From UBA7672 sp965279205 (lineage in GTDB: Bacteria; Pseudomonadota; Alphaproteobacteria; Caulobacterales; Hyphomonadaceae), in NCBI GenBank assembly GCA_965279205.1, contig OZ257144.1, forward strand, positions 1,612,001 through 1,676,000: a stretch of DNA of 64,000 nt, in the 5' to 3' direction. Below, one piece after another: positions 52,385-61,496 of this stretch. The notes below the pieces were generated by a model that was given only the letters and a program-made list of their open reading frames with translations, searched no databases and was not told the origin of the DNA. Each line of letters begins with the position of its first letter. Positions within the stretch are counted from its first letter, which is position 1. Both the position numbers and the translations under genes were made by a program.

Positions 52385-55219
52385 ATGGCCACACGTGTCG
52401 CCCAATGGGCGTTTGCGGCCGTTTACCTGATCATCGCGCTCGTCGCGATCTGGGGCGGCATCAACGAACTAAATCCGCCGCTGCCAGAGCCATCCGGATT
52501 CAACAGGGATCCGCTGCCGCTGCTGGTGAACTCCGGCATGATCACGGCAGCGATGTTCTACTTCCTCACCGCGGCCGCTTTCCTCGCCGCAACAGCATAT
52601 GCCGCGCGGGGGGCACTGAAGCAGACCCCGCAAGGTCTTGTTGCTGGCCTGAACATCGCCTTCGCGGCGGCCTTGCTGATGATTGGCGCTTACTTCACCT
52701 GGTACGGTATCCAGCTCCTGCTGCTCGGTGGCAGTTTCTATTACGCGCTCGCGGGCGTGGCGCTGATCGCAACGGCCGTGCTGCTGGTGATGCGCAACCC
52801 GCTGGCGGCGATCGTCTTTGCGGCTGCTGCGGGTTTTACCGTGCCGTGGGCGATTTTCGAAGCCGGACTCGATTTCGTGCCCCTGCTGATCCGGCTCAAC
52901 GGATGGCTGGTGTTCGGTTTGTGGTTCCTGACGCCCTGGTATCGCGCGGCCATGACGCAACAGCCGGCCGCGGACGGCGAGCCGAAGGGCTCCTGGCGTC
53001 GCCTCAGTTCGGTCAACGGTCAGTGGGTCGGCTATGCGACAGCGGCCGGCGCGTTGCTGCTCGTCGTGGGCGGCCTGCAGGGCTATTCCGTGGTCGAGGG
53101 CACCAAGAACGAGGCCAGCACCGCGCCAGCCGTCACCGACTGGCGTTTCTATGGTGGCGTCTCCGAAGGTCAGCGTTTTGCCCAGCTCGATCAGATCAAC
53201 CTGGAGAATGTGGGCCAGCTGAAGGAAGTGTGGAGGGCTCGCACCGGCGTTGCGTATGACTTCAAGCAGACACCGCAGATGGCCAACGGCCTCCTCTACA
53301 TCTGCACTGCTGGAAACACGTTGCTGGCGCTGGATGTCGATACTGGCGAAAAGCGTTGGGAATACGACACAAAGACCAACGTGCCGGGCGGCATGACCAA
53401 CGGTTCCACGTTCGCCCGCACCTGCCGCGGTCTCGGCTATCACGAGGCGCCTGCTACCTATGCCGGGGAATGCGCCAAGCGCATCATCACCGGCACGACC
53501 GATGCGCGCCTGGTCGCTGTCGACGCGATGACTGGCCAACTCTGCCGCTCGTTTGGGTTCGACGGGCAGGTGAACCTCGTTTCGGGCATGGGTTATTCGC
53601 CGCTCGGCAACTTCATGGTCACGTCGACGCCACTGATTGCTGGCGACAAGGTCGTCGTCGGCGGTTGGGTAACCGACAACCAGCAGATCGGAAACCCATC
53701 TGGCGTGCTTCGCGCCTATGACGCCGCGACCGGACAGTTCGCCTGGGCCTGGGACATGGGCCAGCCGGGCTATCACGGCCTGCCGGATGAGGGTGGAGAG
53801 TACACGCGGGGTACGCCCAACATCTGGTCGAACACCGCCTACGATCCACAGCTCAACCTGATCTACGCGCCGACTGGCAACTCCTCGCCGGACTATTTCG
53901 ACGGTGAGCTGCGCACCAAGGAAGCGGAAGAGAACGCCAGCTCGGTGGTTGCGATCGATGCTGCAACTGGCGAGCGGCGCTGGGTCTACCAGACTGTTCA
54001 CCGCGATATCTGGGACTGGGATGTGCCGTCCCAGCCTGTGCTGGTGAACATTCGCAAGAATGGCGAGGGCGAACTGATCCCCGCCGTTGCGCAGCCTACG
54101 AAGCGCGGCGAAATCTTCCTGCTCGACCGCAGGACGGGCGTGCCGATCTACGACACGCCAGAAAAGCCGGTGCCGCAGAATCCGGAAAAAGGCGAGAGTG
54201 TCACGGCCACGCAACCTTTCTCGCCGCTGCCGCACTTCCGCGACGACCGGATCGAGCAGGACATGTGGGGCCTCACCCCGCTCGACCAGCTCGCTTGCCG
54301 CATCGAGTTCAAGAAGATGCGCTATGACGGCCACTTCACGCCGCCGATGATAGGCGGCGGCGGCTATGGCCAGGCCAAGGAGACCTGGGGCGGCACGTTC
54401 CAGTACCCGGGCAATGCCGGCGGCTTCAACTGGGGCTCGGTCTCAGTCGATGCAGACAACGGCCTGCTGATTGGCGCTCCCATGCTGATGGGCAACCGTA
54501 TCGTCCTGCGCAGCCTTGAGGATCGCGCAGCCGAAGCAGAGAACAATGCCAAGCGCCGGAAGGACCGTGAAGCTCAACGTGCGGCGGCGGGCCAGGAACC
54601 GCCGGCGCCGGCGGGACCGCCGGGTAGCGGTGGCGGACGGGGACCGCAGGGTAATTCGGCGGCTGCCGAGCATGCGCAGCGCTTCGACCAGAACCGCGTG
54701 CTCTATCGCGGCGACACGTCTCCCTTCATGTCGAACTGGCGGATGCCGCTGCCGTTCTGGAACGAGCCGACGGACATGCCGTGCTTCGAGCCGCCCTATG
54801 GCCAGATCGGCGTGATCGATCTCAACCAGAACAAGTTGCTCTGGAAACGGTCTTTCGGGTCGATGAAGGAGTCCGGTCCGTTCGGCATCAAGTCGGGCCT
54901 GCCATTTATGGTCGGAACGCCGCTGCAGTCCGGCTCTATGACCACACGCGGCGGCCTGATCTTCCACGGCGGCGCCATGGACTCGACCCTGCGCGCCTTT
55001 GACCTGCGCACCGGCGCCGTGAAGTGGGAGAGCAATCTCCCGGGCAGCGCCCATGCGACGCCGATGAGCTATCTGGGCAAGAACGGCAAACAGTACGTGG
55101 TGATCACAGTGCCGAACCCGACCTGGAGCTACCCGCGGGCGCCGTCGAGCGAACAGCCGACAGACGACCAGGGCGGCTATGTCGTCGCCTTCGCCCTGCC
55201 GGATGCACCCGCGAAATAG
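52385..55219 (+). CDS. gcd: Membrane-bound PQQ-dependent glucose dehydrogenase
   Basis: The 944-residue protein has five N-terminal transmembrane helices (to about residue 235) and a periplasmic PQQ propeller (about 250-940). Typical blades include ALDVDTGEKRWEYDTKTNVPG, TCRGLGYHEAP, TSTPLIAGDKVVVGGWVTDN, and WRMPLPFWNEPTDMPCFEPP in the last third. This is the Gcd architecture: oxidation of glucose to gluconolactone with electrons to ubiquinone. A low-complexity insert rich in Pro, Gly, Ala and charged residues (about 715-765, with AAGQEPPAPAGPPGSGGGRG) is longer than I expect for the family. GGAGGAG precedes the ATG. A terminator follows. Confidence 0.93.
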   Translation: MATRVAQWAFAAVYLIIALVAIWGGINELNPPLPEPSGFNRDPLPLLVNSGMITAAMFYFLTAAAFLAATAYAARGALKQTPQGLVAGLNIAFAAALLMIGAYFTWYGIQLLLLGGSFYYALAGVALIATAVLLVMRNPLAAIVFAAAAGFTVPWAIFEAGLDFVPLLIRLNGWLVFGLWFLTPWYRAAMTQQPAADGEPKGSWRRLSSVNGQWVGYATAAGALLLVVGGLQGYSVVEGTKNEASTAPAVTDWRFYGGVSEGQRFAQLDQINLENVGQLKEVWRARTGVAYDFKQTPQMANGLLYICTAGNTLLALDVDTGEKRWEYDTKTNVPGGMTNGSTFARTCRGLGYHEAPATYAGECAKRIITGTTDARLVAVDAMTGQLCRSFGFDGQVNLVSGMGYSPLGNFMVTSTPLIAGDKVVVGGWVTDNQQIGNPSGVLRAYDAATGQFAWAWDMGQPGYHGLPDEGGEYTRGTPNIWSNTAYDPQLNLIYAPTGNSSPDYFDGELRTKEAEENASSVVAIDAATGERRWVYQTVHRDIWDWDVPSQPVLVNIRKNGEGELIPAVAQPTKRGEIFLLDRRTGVPIYDTPEKPVPQNPEKGESVTATQPFSPLPHFRDDRIEQDMWGLTPLDQLACRIEFKKMRYDGHFTPPMIGGGGYGQAKETWGGTFQYPGNAGGFNWGSVSVDADNGLLIGAPMLMGNRIVLRSLEDRAAEAENNAKRRKDREAQRAAAGQEPPAPAGPPGSGGGRGPQGNSAAAEHAQRFDQNRVLYRGDTSPFMSNWRMPLPFWNEPTDMPCFEPPYGQIGVIDLNQNKLLWKRSFGSMKESGPFGIKSGLPFMVGTPLQSGSMTTRGGLIFHGGAMDSTLRAFDLRTGAVKWESNLPGSAHATPMSYLGKNGKQYVVITVPNPTWSYPRAPSSEQPTDDQGGYVVAFALPDAPAK

Positions 55220-55240
55220 GCGGGCGTACAGCGCCAAAAC

Positions 55241-55271
55241 AAAAGGCCCGGAGCGATGCTCCGGGCCTTTT
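55241..55271. terminator. Bidirectional rho-independent terminator between gcd and rpmG
   Basis: AAAAGGCCCGGAGC (55241-55254) pairs perfectly with GCTCCGGGCCTTTT (55258-55271) around GAT. The stem has a T-run on each strand, so it serves the convergent gcd and rpmG genes. Confidence 0.93.
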
Positions 55272-55294
55272 CGATTGCGTGGAGGAGGAAGACC

Positions 55295-55462
55295 CTACTT
55301 GATCTTGCCTTCTTTGAACTCGACGTGCTTGCGCACAACCGGATCGTACTTCTTCAACACGAGCTTCTCGGTCTGGGTGCGCGGGTTCTTCTTGGTGACG
55401 TAGAAGAAGCCGGTGTCGGCCGACGAGTTGAGGCGGATCTTGATGCTGGTCGGCTTGGCCAT
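55295..55462 (-). CDS. rpmG: 50S ribosomal protein L33
   Basis: The 55-residue protein MAKPTSIKIRLNSSADTGFF..., with YVTKKNPRTQTEKLVLKKYD, is L33 of the type lacking the zinc-binding cysteines (no CxxC). The longer open frame upstream (to 55531) is not part of it. It is 108 bases after the nudix gene on the same strand. L33 sits at the large-subunit E site. Confidence 0.97.
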   Translation of the reverse strand: MAKPTSIKIRLNSSADTGFFYVTKKNPRTQTEKLVLKKYDPVVRKHVEFKEGKIK

Positions 55463-55570
55463 CTGGTCGGTCTCGACTGGTCTTCTGAAAATCGGAAGCG
55501 TGCTTAGACAGTCGGGCGGGCCTGAAGTCAAGAGATCGGCGCAAATATATGAAAACAGGCTGTTTTTGGT

Positions 55571-56356
55571 CTAGCCGATCCGTTCGCGGACGTGTCCATT
55601 TTGTGCCCAGTAGAGGTAAAACGGCTTGAGGGCTTCTTGGCGCAGCAGCCGCGCCTCGACTTCGGAAATCACGAAACGGGTGACGTTTGGCAGATCGAGC
55701 CCGGCGACTTCGGCCAGGGTGAACCAGCGCAGATCGGCCAGTTCGCGGCCGTCGATAGGCGGGCGGTCGTCAATGAGCGCCTCGTCGGCATTGGCCATCA
55801 GGAAGCGTGCATCGAAGCGCTTGTGCCGCATCGGCGGCGTAATCGCTCGCCCTAGAAACTGGAAGCCAGCGAGGTATGGCGCAGCGCCTTGCGCGTAGTA
55901 ATCACTCCAGGCGGCGGGAACATCACCAAGGCCGCCGGCAGCGCGGCCCACGATCAGGCCGGTCTCTTCGAACATCTCGCGGACGGCTGTAAGTGGGAAC
56001 GCTCGCGTCGGGCGTGTCGCGCCCACGGCCAAAGCCTGGTCTACATCGGGAGCAAGCTCGGTGAGCGAAGGAACGAGGACATCGTCGTCGTCCACACGAC
56101 CGCCGGGAAAGACGTACTTGTTCGGCATGAAGTCGTGGCCTTCGGAGCGGCATCCCATGAGGATGCGCGGACCATCGGGCGTATTGCGGTAGAGGATCAG
56201 TGTGGCGGCATCGCGCGGAACGGGCGGTTCGCCCTGGATGGCGGCGGCTTCTGCATTGATTGCGTCCGGTTCTCCCAATGGATCGCGCCCGGCGACCGCA
56301 GCCTTGGCGGCTGCGACCTGCGCGGGATCATCATCGGGATCGAAGGGCTTGGTCAT
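55571..56356 (-). CDS. NUDT19-like Nudix hydrolase
   Basis: The 261-residue protein has a Nudix domain (residues about 50-240). The box is split: the glycine part YVFPGGRVDDDD (about 81-92) is separated from REMFEETGLIVG (126-137) by about 27 residues more than the canonical 23-residue box. Such an insertion is known in NUDT19/RP2-type enzymes, which act on CoA esters. The start overlaps the rnr stop by four bases (ATGA). The rnr-nudix order is a common alphaproteobacterial arrangement. Confidence 0.88.
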   Translation of the reverse strand: MTKPFDPDDDPAQVAAAKAAVAGRDPLGEPDAINAEAAAIQGEPPVPRDAATLILYRNTPDGPRILMGCRSEGHDFMPNKYVFPGGRVDDDDVLVPSLTELAPDVDQALAVGATRPTRAFPLTAVREMFEETGLIVGRAAGGLGDVPAAWSDYYAQGAAPYLAGFQFLGRAITPPMRHKRFDARFLMANADEALIDDRPPIDGRELADLRWFTLAEVAGLDLPNVTRFVISEVEARLLRQEALKPFYLYWAQNGHVRERIG

Positions 56357-58680
56357 CTTCCCTTTTTCTTCTTGTTCTTGCCGTAGCTGGCCTTGCCGCC
56401 GCCGGAGCCGGGACCCTTGTTGGTATGACGGACATTGGGCGGACGTCCACCACCATCGCTGGAGCGCTTGCGGGCGGGGTTGCCGCGGAAGTTGCGCTCT
56501 TCGCGGGTAGGCTGTTTCAGGTCCTTGCGGCGCGGGCGCGGTGGGGACTGCATCGAGAACAACAAGCCGCCGGTGAGAGGCGTAGCTTCCATGAGCTTGA
56601 CCTGCACCGTCATGCCCATCTCGTAGCGCTGGCCAGAACGCTGGGCGACGAGCGCCGCATGGGCGTCGTCGTGGATCCAGTATTCATCCGACAGGCGGGC
56701 GGCGGGGATGAAGCCATCGGCGCCGTTTTCAGCGAGACGAACGAACAGGCCTGCGCGCGTGACACCAGCGATGCGGGCATCGAACACAGCGCCGACGCGG
56801 TCCGCCATGTAGATCGCGAGGTAGCGGTCGGTGGCTTCGCGTTCAGCCGCCATGGAGCGGCGCTCTGTCATGGTAACGTGCTCCGCCATCTCCTCGAGGC
56901 GGACCATGTCCTGATCGGTCGCGCCATCCGGGCCGAGGCCCAGAGCACGGATCAAGGCGCGGTGGACGATGAGATCGGAGTAGCGGCGGATCGGCGAGGT
57001 GAAGTGTGCGTATTTCAGCAGGTTGAGACCGAAGTGGCCGAGGTTCTCGTTCGAGTAGCGAGCTTGGGCCTGCGTGCGCAGGACCATCTCGTTGACGAGG
57101 TGTTCGTTCTCCGAGTCCTTCACTTCGGCCAGCAGTCGGTTGAAGCGAGAGCCCGTGATCTTCTCGCCCTTCGTCCATTTGAGGCCGATGGTCGGCAGGA
57201 AGTTGGAAAGTCCGTTGACCTTCTCTTCGCTCGGTTCTTCGTGGATCCGGTAGACCAGCGGGGTGCGCTTGTCTTCCAGCGTTTCTGCGGCGCAGACGTT
57301 GGCCTGGATCATGAATTCCTCGATCAGACGGTGAGCGTCGAAACGCTCGCGCAAGCTGATGGAGGCGATCTTGCCATCCTGTCCAATACGCACGCGGCGC
57401 TCAGGCAAGTCGAGGTCGAGCGGTGCGCGCTGCTTGCGCGCTTTGTCGACGCACCAATAGCTGTCCCACAGCGGCTTCAATACGCTTTCGAGCAGAGGCT
57501 GGGTCTTGTCGTCGGGGCGACCATCGATGGCGTCCTGGGCCTGGCGGTAGGACAGCTTGGCGGCAGAGCGCATCTTGCCGCGAATGAAGCGATGCTTCGT
57601 CTTTGTGCCGCTGGAATTGAAGAACATCTCGACGGCAAAAGTCTCGCGCAGCTCGCCTTCCTTCAGCGAACAGAGATCCGCCGACAGGTGTTCCGGCAGC
57701 ATCGGCGACACGCGGTCGGGGAAATAGGTGGAGTTGCCGCGCCGATAGGCTTCCCTGTCGAGGGCCGTGCCGGTGTGGACGTAGGCGGCGACATCTGCGA
57801 TGGCGACGATCACGCGCCAGCCACCCTTGCCGTCGGGTTCGGCATAGACCGCATCGTCATGATCGCGGGCATCTTCCGGGTCGATGGTGACGAGCGGAAT
57901 GCGGGTGAGGTCTTCACGCTGCGCAGGCGCAGCCCTGGCCTTGTTGGCTTCCTCGATTACGTCCTCTGGGAATTCATCCGGTACGCCATGTGTGTGCATT
58001 GCGATGATGGACGCGGCGCGTGGGTCATCCAGGCGTCCGATGACCTCCACGACACTGGCGCGTCGTGGGCCATAGCCACGCGCAGGCCGGGCGTTGATGC
58101 GCACTAGGTCGCCATCGGCCGCGTCGCGGGCGTCGGCCTTCTCGATGATGTAGTCGCTCTTCTCCTTTCGGGAGGTCGGCTCAACCGTGCCGCCGAAGCG
58201 GTTGGCGCGGTAGACGCCGATCAGCGATGTCTCGGGCATCGCGTCGATCTTCTTGATCGCCTTGGCGCGCCATACGCCGTCGCCACCCTTGGTGATGCGG
58301 CACAGCGCACGCTCGCCAACGCCGAGTGCAACGTTGCGGCCGCTACCGGCCGAGCCCTCGTAGATGATATCGGGTCCAAACGGGCCTTCGCGGCCCATGG
58401 CGCGGCCGATAAGGTCGCCGTCCTTGTCGATCCGTTCGAACTTCACGATGCCTGTCGGCGGCGGCATTTCGGCTGGCTGGAAGGCGCGCTTGGCCGTGCG
58501 CACAAGGGCGCCTTCGGCTTCAAGCTCGTTGAGGATGCGGCGCAGTTCGGGCCGGTGTTCGGTCGGAACATCGAGGCCGCGCGCAATATCGCGCTTGGCG
58601 CCGTGACTTGGGTTCTTCTCGAGATAGTCGAGGACCATCTCGCGTGTGGGTGGACCGCTGGGGCGGGGAGCTCGGCTCAT
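56353..58680 (-). CDS. rnr: Ribonuclease R
   Basis: The 775-residue 3'-5' exoribonuclease has N-terminal winged-helix and cold-shock domains. The catalytic RNB domain contains TIDPEDARDHDDAVY (the acidic metal-binding cluster), and HFTSPIRRYSDLIVHRAL follows. A C-terminal S1 domain (GVFDARIAGVTRAGLFVRLA-like) and a basic, glycine-rich tail end it. It degrades structured RNA and helps in rRNA quality control. The start overlaps the topA stop by four bases, so topA-rnr-nudix is a coupled operon. Confidence 0.96.
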   Translation of the reverse strand: MSRAPRPSGPPTREMVLDYLEKNPSHGAKRDIARGLDVPTEHRPELRRILNELEAEGALVRTAKRAFQPAEMPPPTGIVKFERIDKDGDLIGRAMGREGPFGPDIIYEGSAGSGRNVALGVGERALCRITKGGDGVWRAKAIKKIDAMPETSLIGVYRANRFGGTVEPTSRKEKSDYIIEKADARDAADGDLVRINARPARGYGPRRASVVEVIGRLDDPRAASIIAMHTHGVPDEFPEDVIEEANKARAAPAQREDLTRIPLVTIDPEDARDHDDAVYAEPDGKGGWRVIVAIADVAAYVHTGTALDREAYRRGNSTYFPDRVSPMLPEHLSADLCSLKEGELRETFAVEMFFNSSGTKTKHRFIRGKMRSAAKLSYRQAQDAIDGRPDDKTQPLLESVLKPLWDSYWCVDKARKQRAPLDLDLPERRVRIGQDGKIASISLRERFDAHRLIEEFMIQANVCAAETLEDKRTPLVYRIHEEPSEEKVNGLSNFLPTIGLKWTKGEKITGSRFNRLLAEVKDSENEHLVNEMVLRTQAQARYSNENLGHFGLNLLKYAHFTSPIRRYSDLIVHRALIRALGLGPDGATDQDMVRLEEMAEHVTMTERRSMAAEREATDRYLAIYMADRVGAVFDARIAGVTRAGLFVRLAENGADGFIPAARLSDEYWIHDDAHAALVAQRSGQRYEMGMTVQVKLMEATPLTGGLLFSMQSPPRPRRKDLKQPTREERNFRGNPARKRSSDGGGRPPNVRHTNKGPGSGGGKASYGKNKKKKGR

Positions 58681-61364
58681 GCCTCGTCTGCGGTTGCCTT
58701 CGCCGTTTTCTTGGATTTTGCCGGGGCCTTCTTGGCCGCGGGCTTTTTGGTCGTCGTTGATTTCTTTTCTCCAGTGGGTTTGCTCTCAGCCTTCTTGGCC
58801 GGAGCTTTCGCCGCTTTTTTCTTGCCCTTCATTTTCGTTGAGGGAGCGGCGAGGGCGCGGGCGTCGACCAGTTCGATGGCTTGTTCAAGCGTTATCGAGG
58901 CTGGATCCGCTCCGCGCGGAATGTTGGCATTGATCTGCCCGTGCTTCAGATAGGGACCGAATCTGCCCGAATAAAGGCGGATCGGTTCGCCGTCCGTGTG
59001 ATTGCCGAGTTCGCGAAGCGGCGGGGCGGCCTGGCCGCGTCCACGGCCGGCGCCTTTGCCGGCGCGTTTTTCAGCGATCAGCGTGACGGCGCGGTTGATG
59101 CCGATATCGAACAGTTCGTTGACGTCGGGCACGTTCGCGTAGGTCGTGAGGTGTTTCACGTACGGGCCATAGCGGCCGAGATTGGCCTCGATCGGTTCGC
59201 CGTCTTCGGGGTGCTTGCCGATTTCGCGCGGGAGCGAGAGCAGTTTGAGGCCCTGCTCAAGATCGAGATTTGGCACGGACCATCCGTTGGGGATGGACGA
59301 GCGGCGGGGCTTCTCGCCTTTCTCGATCGGGTCAGGTCCGAGCTGGACGTAGGCGCCGAAGCGGCCGCTTTTGAGATAGACCGGCACGCCGTCCGGATTA
59401 TTGCCCAGCACCTTGCCTTCCGGCGGAATGTCGGTCTGGCCGGGTTTTTCGGCGCCGAAGGGCCGTGTGAAGCGGCATTCCGGATAGTTCGAGCAGCCGA
59501 TGAAGGCCCCGAACTTGCCGAGCTTGAGTGACAGCTGGCCCGAACCGCAGGTGGGGCATTTGCGCGGGTCGAGCGCATTGCCAGCTTCATCGGTTTTGGG
59601 CGGGAAGATATGCGGTTCGAGGACTTCATTGAGGGCGTCGATGACGTTGGTGACGCGCAGCTCCGCAGTCGCGCCGATCGCGCCGTTGAACTCTCTCCAG
59701 AAGTCGCGAAGCAGGTCCTTCCACGCGAGCTTGCCGTCGGAGACGAGGTCGAGCTTTTCTTCCAGGCCTGCCGTGAAATCGTATTCGACGTAACGCGCGA
59801 AGAACTTCTCCAGGAAGATGGTGACGAGACGGCCCTTGTCCTCGGGGTAGAAGCGTTTCTGTTCGAGCTTCACGTACTCGCGGTCGATCAGGGTCGAGAG
59901 CGTGGAGGCGTAGGTGGAAGGGCGGCCAATGCCGAGCTCCTCCAGCCTTTTCACCAGCGAAGCTTCCGAATAGCGCGGCGGCGGTTCGGTAAAGTGTTGC
60001 GTGTGCGTGGCGTCGACCAGGCGCGGCGTGTCGCCCTGATTGATGACGGGCAGGCGGCCGCCGTCCTCTTCGTCGCTCTCGTCCTTGCCTTCCTGGTAAA
60101 GCGTCAGGAAGCCGTCGAACTTCACCACCTGACCAGTCGCGCGCAACACGGCCCGGCCGTCGTTGGACGGAATCTCGACCGTCGTGCGCTCGAGCGAGGC
60201 GGCCTCCATTTGGGAGGCAACGGCGCGCTTCCAGATGAGTTCGTAGAGCCGCGCCATGTCGGGCTCCATCGAAACCTGACCAGGGCGGCGGTCGAAGTCG
60301 GTGGGGCGCACAGCCTCGTGTGCTTCTTGCGCGTTCTTGGCTTTCGACGTGTAGCGGCGTGGACCGTCAGGCAGGTAATCCTTGCCGTAGTTGCGGCCGA
60401 TGGTGGCGCGCGCGGCGGCGTAGGCTTCCTCGGCCATCTGCACGCCATCGGTACGCATGTAGGTAATGAGGCCGGTGTTCTCGCCACCAATGGAGACGCC
60501 CTCGTACAAGCGCTGGGCGATCTGCATGGTCCGACTGGCGGAGAAGCCCAGCTTGCGAGCGGCTTCCTGCTGCAGGGTGGAGGTGGTGAAGGGCGGGGGC
60601 GGGTTGCGCTTGACGGGCTTGGCCTCGACCGAAGCGACGCGATAGGCGCCGGCTTTCACTGCCGCAAGAGCACGGGCGGCGGCTTCGGCGTTCGGCAGGG
60701 AGAATTTCTGAAGTTTGACTCCATCCAGCTCGGTTAGACGCGCTTCGAACTCGCCGCCATTCACGGCGAGCTTGGTCTGAACCTGCCAGTATTCCTGCGT
60801 GATAAAGCGTTCGATCTCGATCTCGCGATCAACAACGATACGCAGGGCAACAGACTGCACCCGACCGGCCGAACGTGAGCCCGGCAGTTTCCGCCAGAGC
60901 ACCGGTGAGAGGGAGAAGCCGACGAGATAATCGAGGGCGCGGCGAGCGAGATAGGCATCGACCAGCTGCTGGTCGATCTGGCGCGGGTTCTCGATGGCTT
61001 CGGTGACAGCTTTCTTGGTGATCGCGTTGAAGGTGACGCGCTGGATCGTCTTGCCCTTGAGTACCTTCCGGTTGTTGAGCGCCTCCAGCACGTGCCACGA
61101 GATCGCTTCGCCTTCACGATCGGGGTCGGTGGCGAGGATCAGGCCGTCAGCGTCACGTACCGCGTCGGCGATTTCCTTGACGTGTTTGATCGACTTTCCG
61201 TCGATGTCCCAGGTCATCGCGAAGTCCTCGTCGGGCTTCACGGAACCGTCCTTGGAGGGCAGGTCCCGGATGTGGCCGTAGGACGCCATCACCTTGTACC
61301 CGGGGCCCAGGTACTTGTTGATGGATTTGACCTTGCCGGGTGACTCTACGACGACGACCTGCAT
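58677..61364 (-). CDS. topA: DNA topoisomerase I
   Basis: The 895-residue type IA topoisomerase relaxes negative supercoils. The Toprim domain opens MQVVVVESPGKVKSINKYLG and contains ATDPDREGEAISWHV. The active-site tyrosine is in GLITYMRTDGVQM. After the core comes one zinc-ribbon CPTCGSGQLSLKLGKFGAF...CSNYPEC. Several topoisomerase C-terminal repeats (GRFGPYLKHGQI and similar) follow, then a long lysine/alanine tail. The tail is common in alphaproteobacterial TopA and probably binds DNA or RNA polymerase. Confidence 0.97.
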   Translation of the reverse strand: MQVVVVESPGKVKSINKYLGPGYKVMASYGHIRDLPSKDGSVKPDEDFAMTWDIDGKSIKHVKEIADAVRDADGLILATDPDREGEAISWHVLEALNNRKVLKGKTIQRVTFNAITKKAVTEAIENPRQIDQQLVDAYLARRALDYLVGFSLSPVLWRKLPGSRSAGRVQSVALRIVVDREIEIERFITQEYWQVQTKLAVNGGEFEARLTELDGVKLQKFSLPNAEAAARALAAVKAGAYRVASVEAKPVKRNPPPPFTTSTLQQEAARKLGFSASRTMQIAQRLYEGVSIGGENTGLITYMRTDGVQMAEEAYAAARATIGRNYGKDYLPDGPRRYTSKAKNAQEAHEAVRPTDFDRRPGQVSMEPDMARLYELIWKRAVASQMEAASLERTTVEIPSNDGRAVLRATGQVVKFDGFLTLYQEGKDESDEEDGGRLPVINQGDTPRLVDATHTQHFTEPPPRYSEASLVKRLEELGIGRPSTYASTLSTLIDREYVKLEQKRFYPEDKGRLVTIFLEKFFARYVEYDFTAGLEEKLDLVSDGKLAWKDLLRDFWREFNGAIGATAELRVTNVIDALNEVLEPHIFPPKTDEAGNALDPRKCPTCGSGQLSLKLGKFGAFIGCSNYPECRFTRPFGAEKPGQTDIPPEGKVLGNNPDGVPVYLKSGRFGAYVQLGPDPIEKGEKPRRSSIPNGWSVPNLDLEQGLKLLSLPREIGKHPEDGEPIEANLGRYGPYVKHLTTYANVPDVNELFDIGINRAVTLIAEKRAGKGAGRGRGQAAPPLRELGNHTDGEPIRLYSGRFGPYLKHGQINANIPRGADPASITLEQAIELVDARALAAPSTKMKGKKKAAKAPAKKAESKPTGEKKSTTTKKPAAKKAPAKSKKTAKATADEA

Positions 61365-61454
61365 TTTTCCTCAAAGATTCAGGTGACTTGGGGGAGGTTG
61401 CGGCGGGAAGTTGGGGGGCATGGCCGGGAATGTCAATTCGCGGGAATAGGCCGC

Positions 61455-61480
61455 TTGGCCCCTCCCCCGTAGGGGGAGAA
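61455..61480. repeat. Short C/G-tract hairpin between dprA and topA
   Basis: CTCCCCC and GGGGGAG flank GTA (about 61461-61477), giving a 7-bp stem in the 132-base gap between the dprA stop and the topA start. This CCTCCCCC-type sequence looks like a dispersed short repeat. It has no T-run, so it is not a convincing terminator. Confidence 0.35.
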
Positions 61481-61496
61481 TATTTAGAAGATGTGT

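Noticed and set aside
56260..58107. 615-codon antisense frame through rnr and nudix
   Set aside because: Shadow frame; the composition is atypical and the RNase R domains lie on the other strand.
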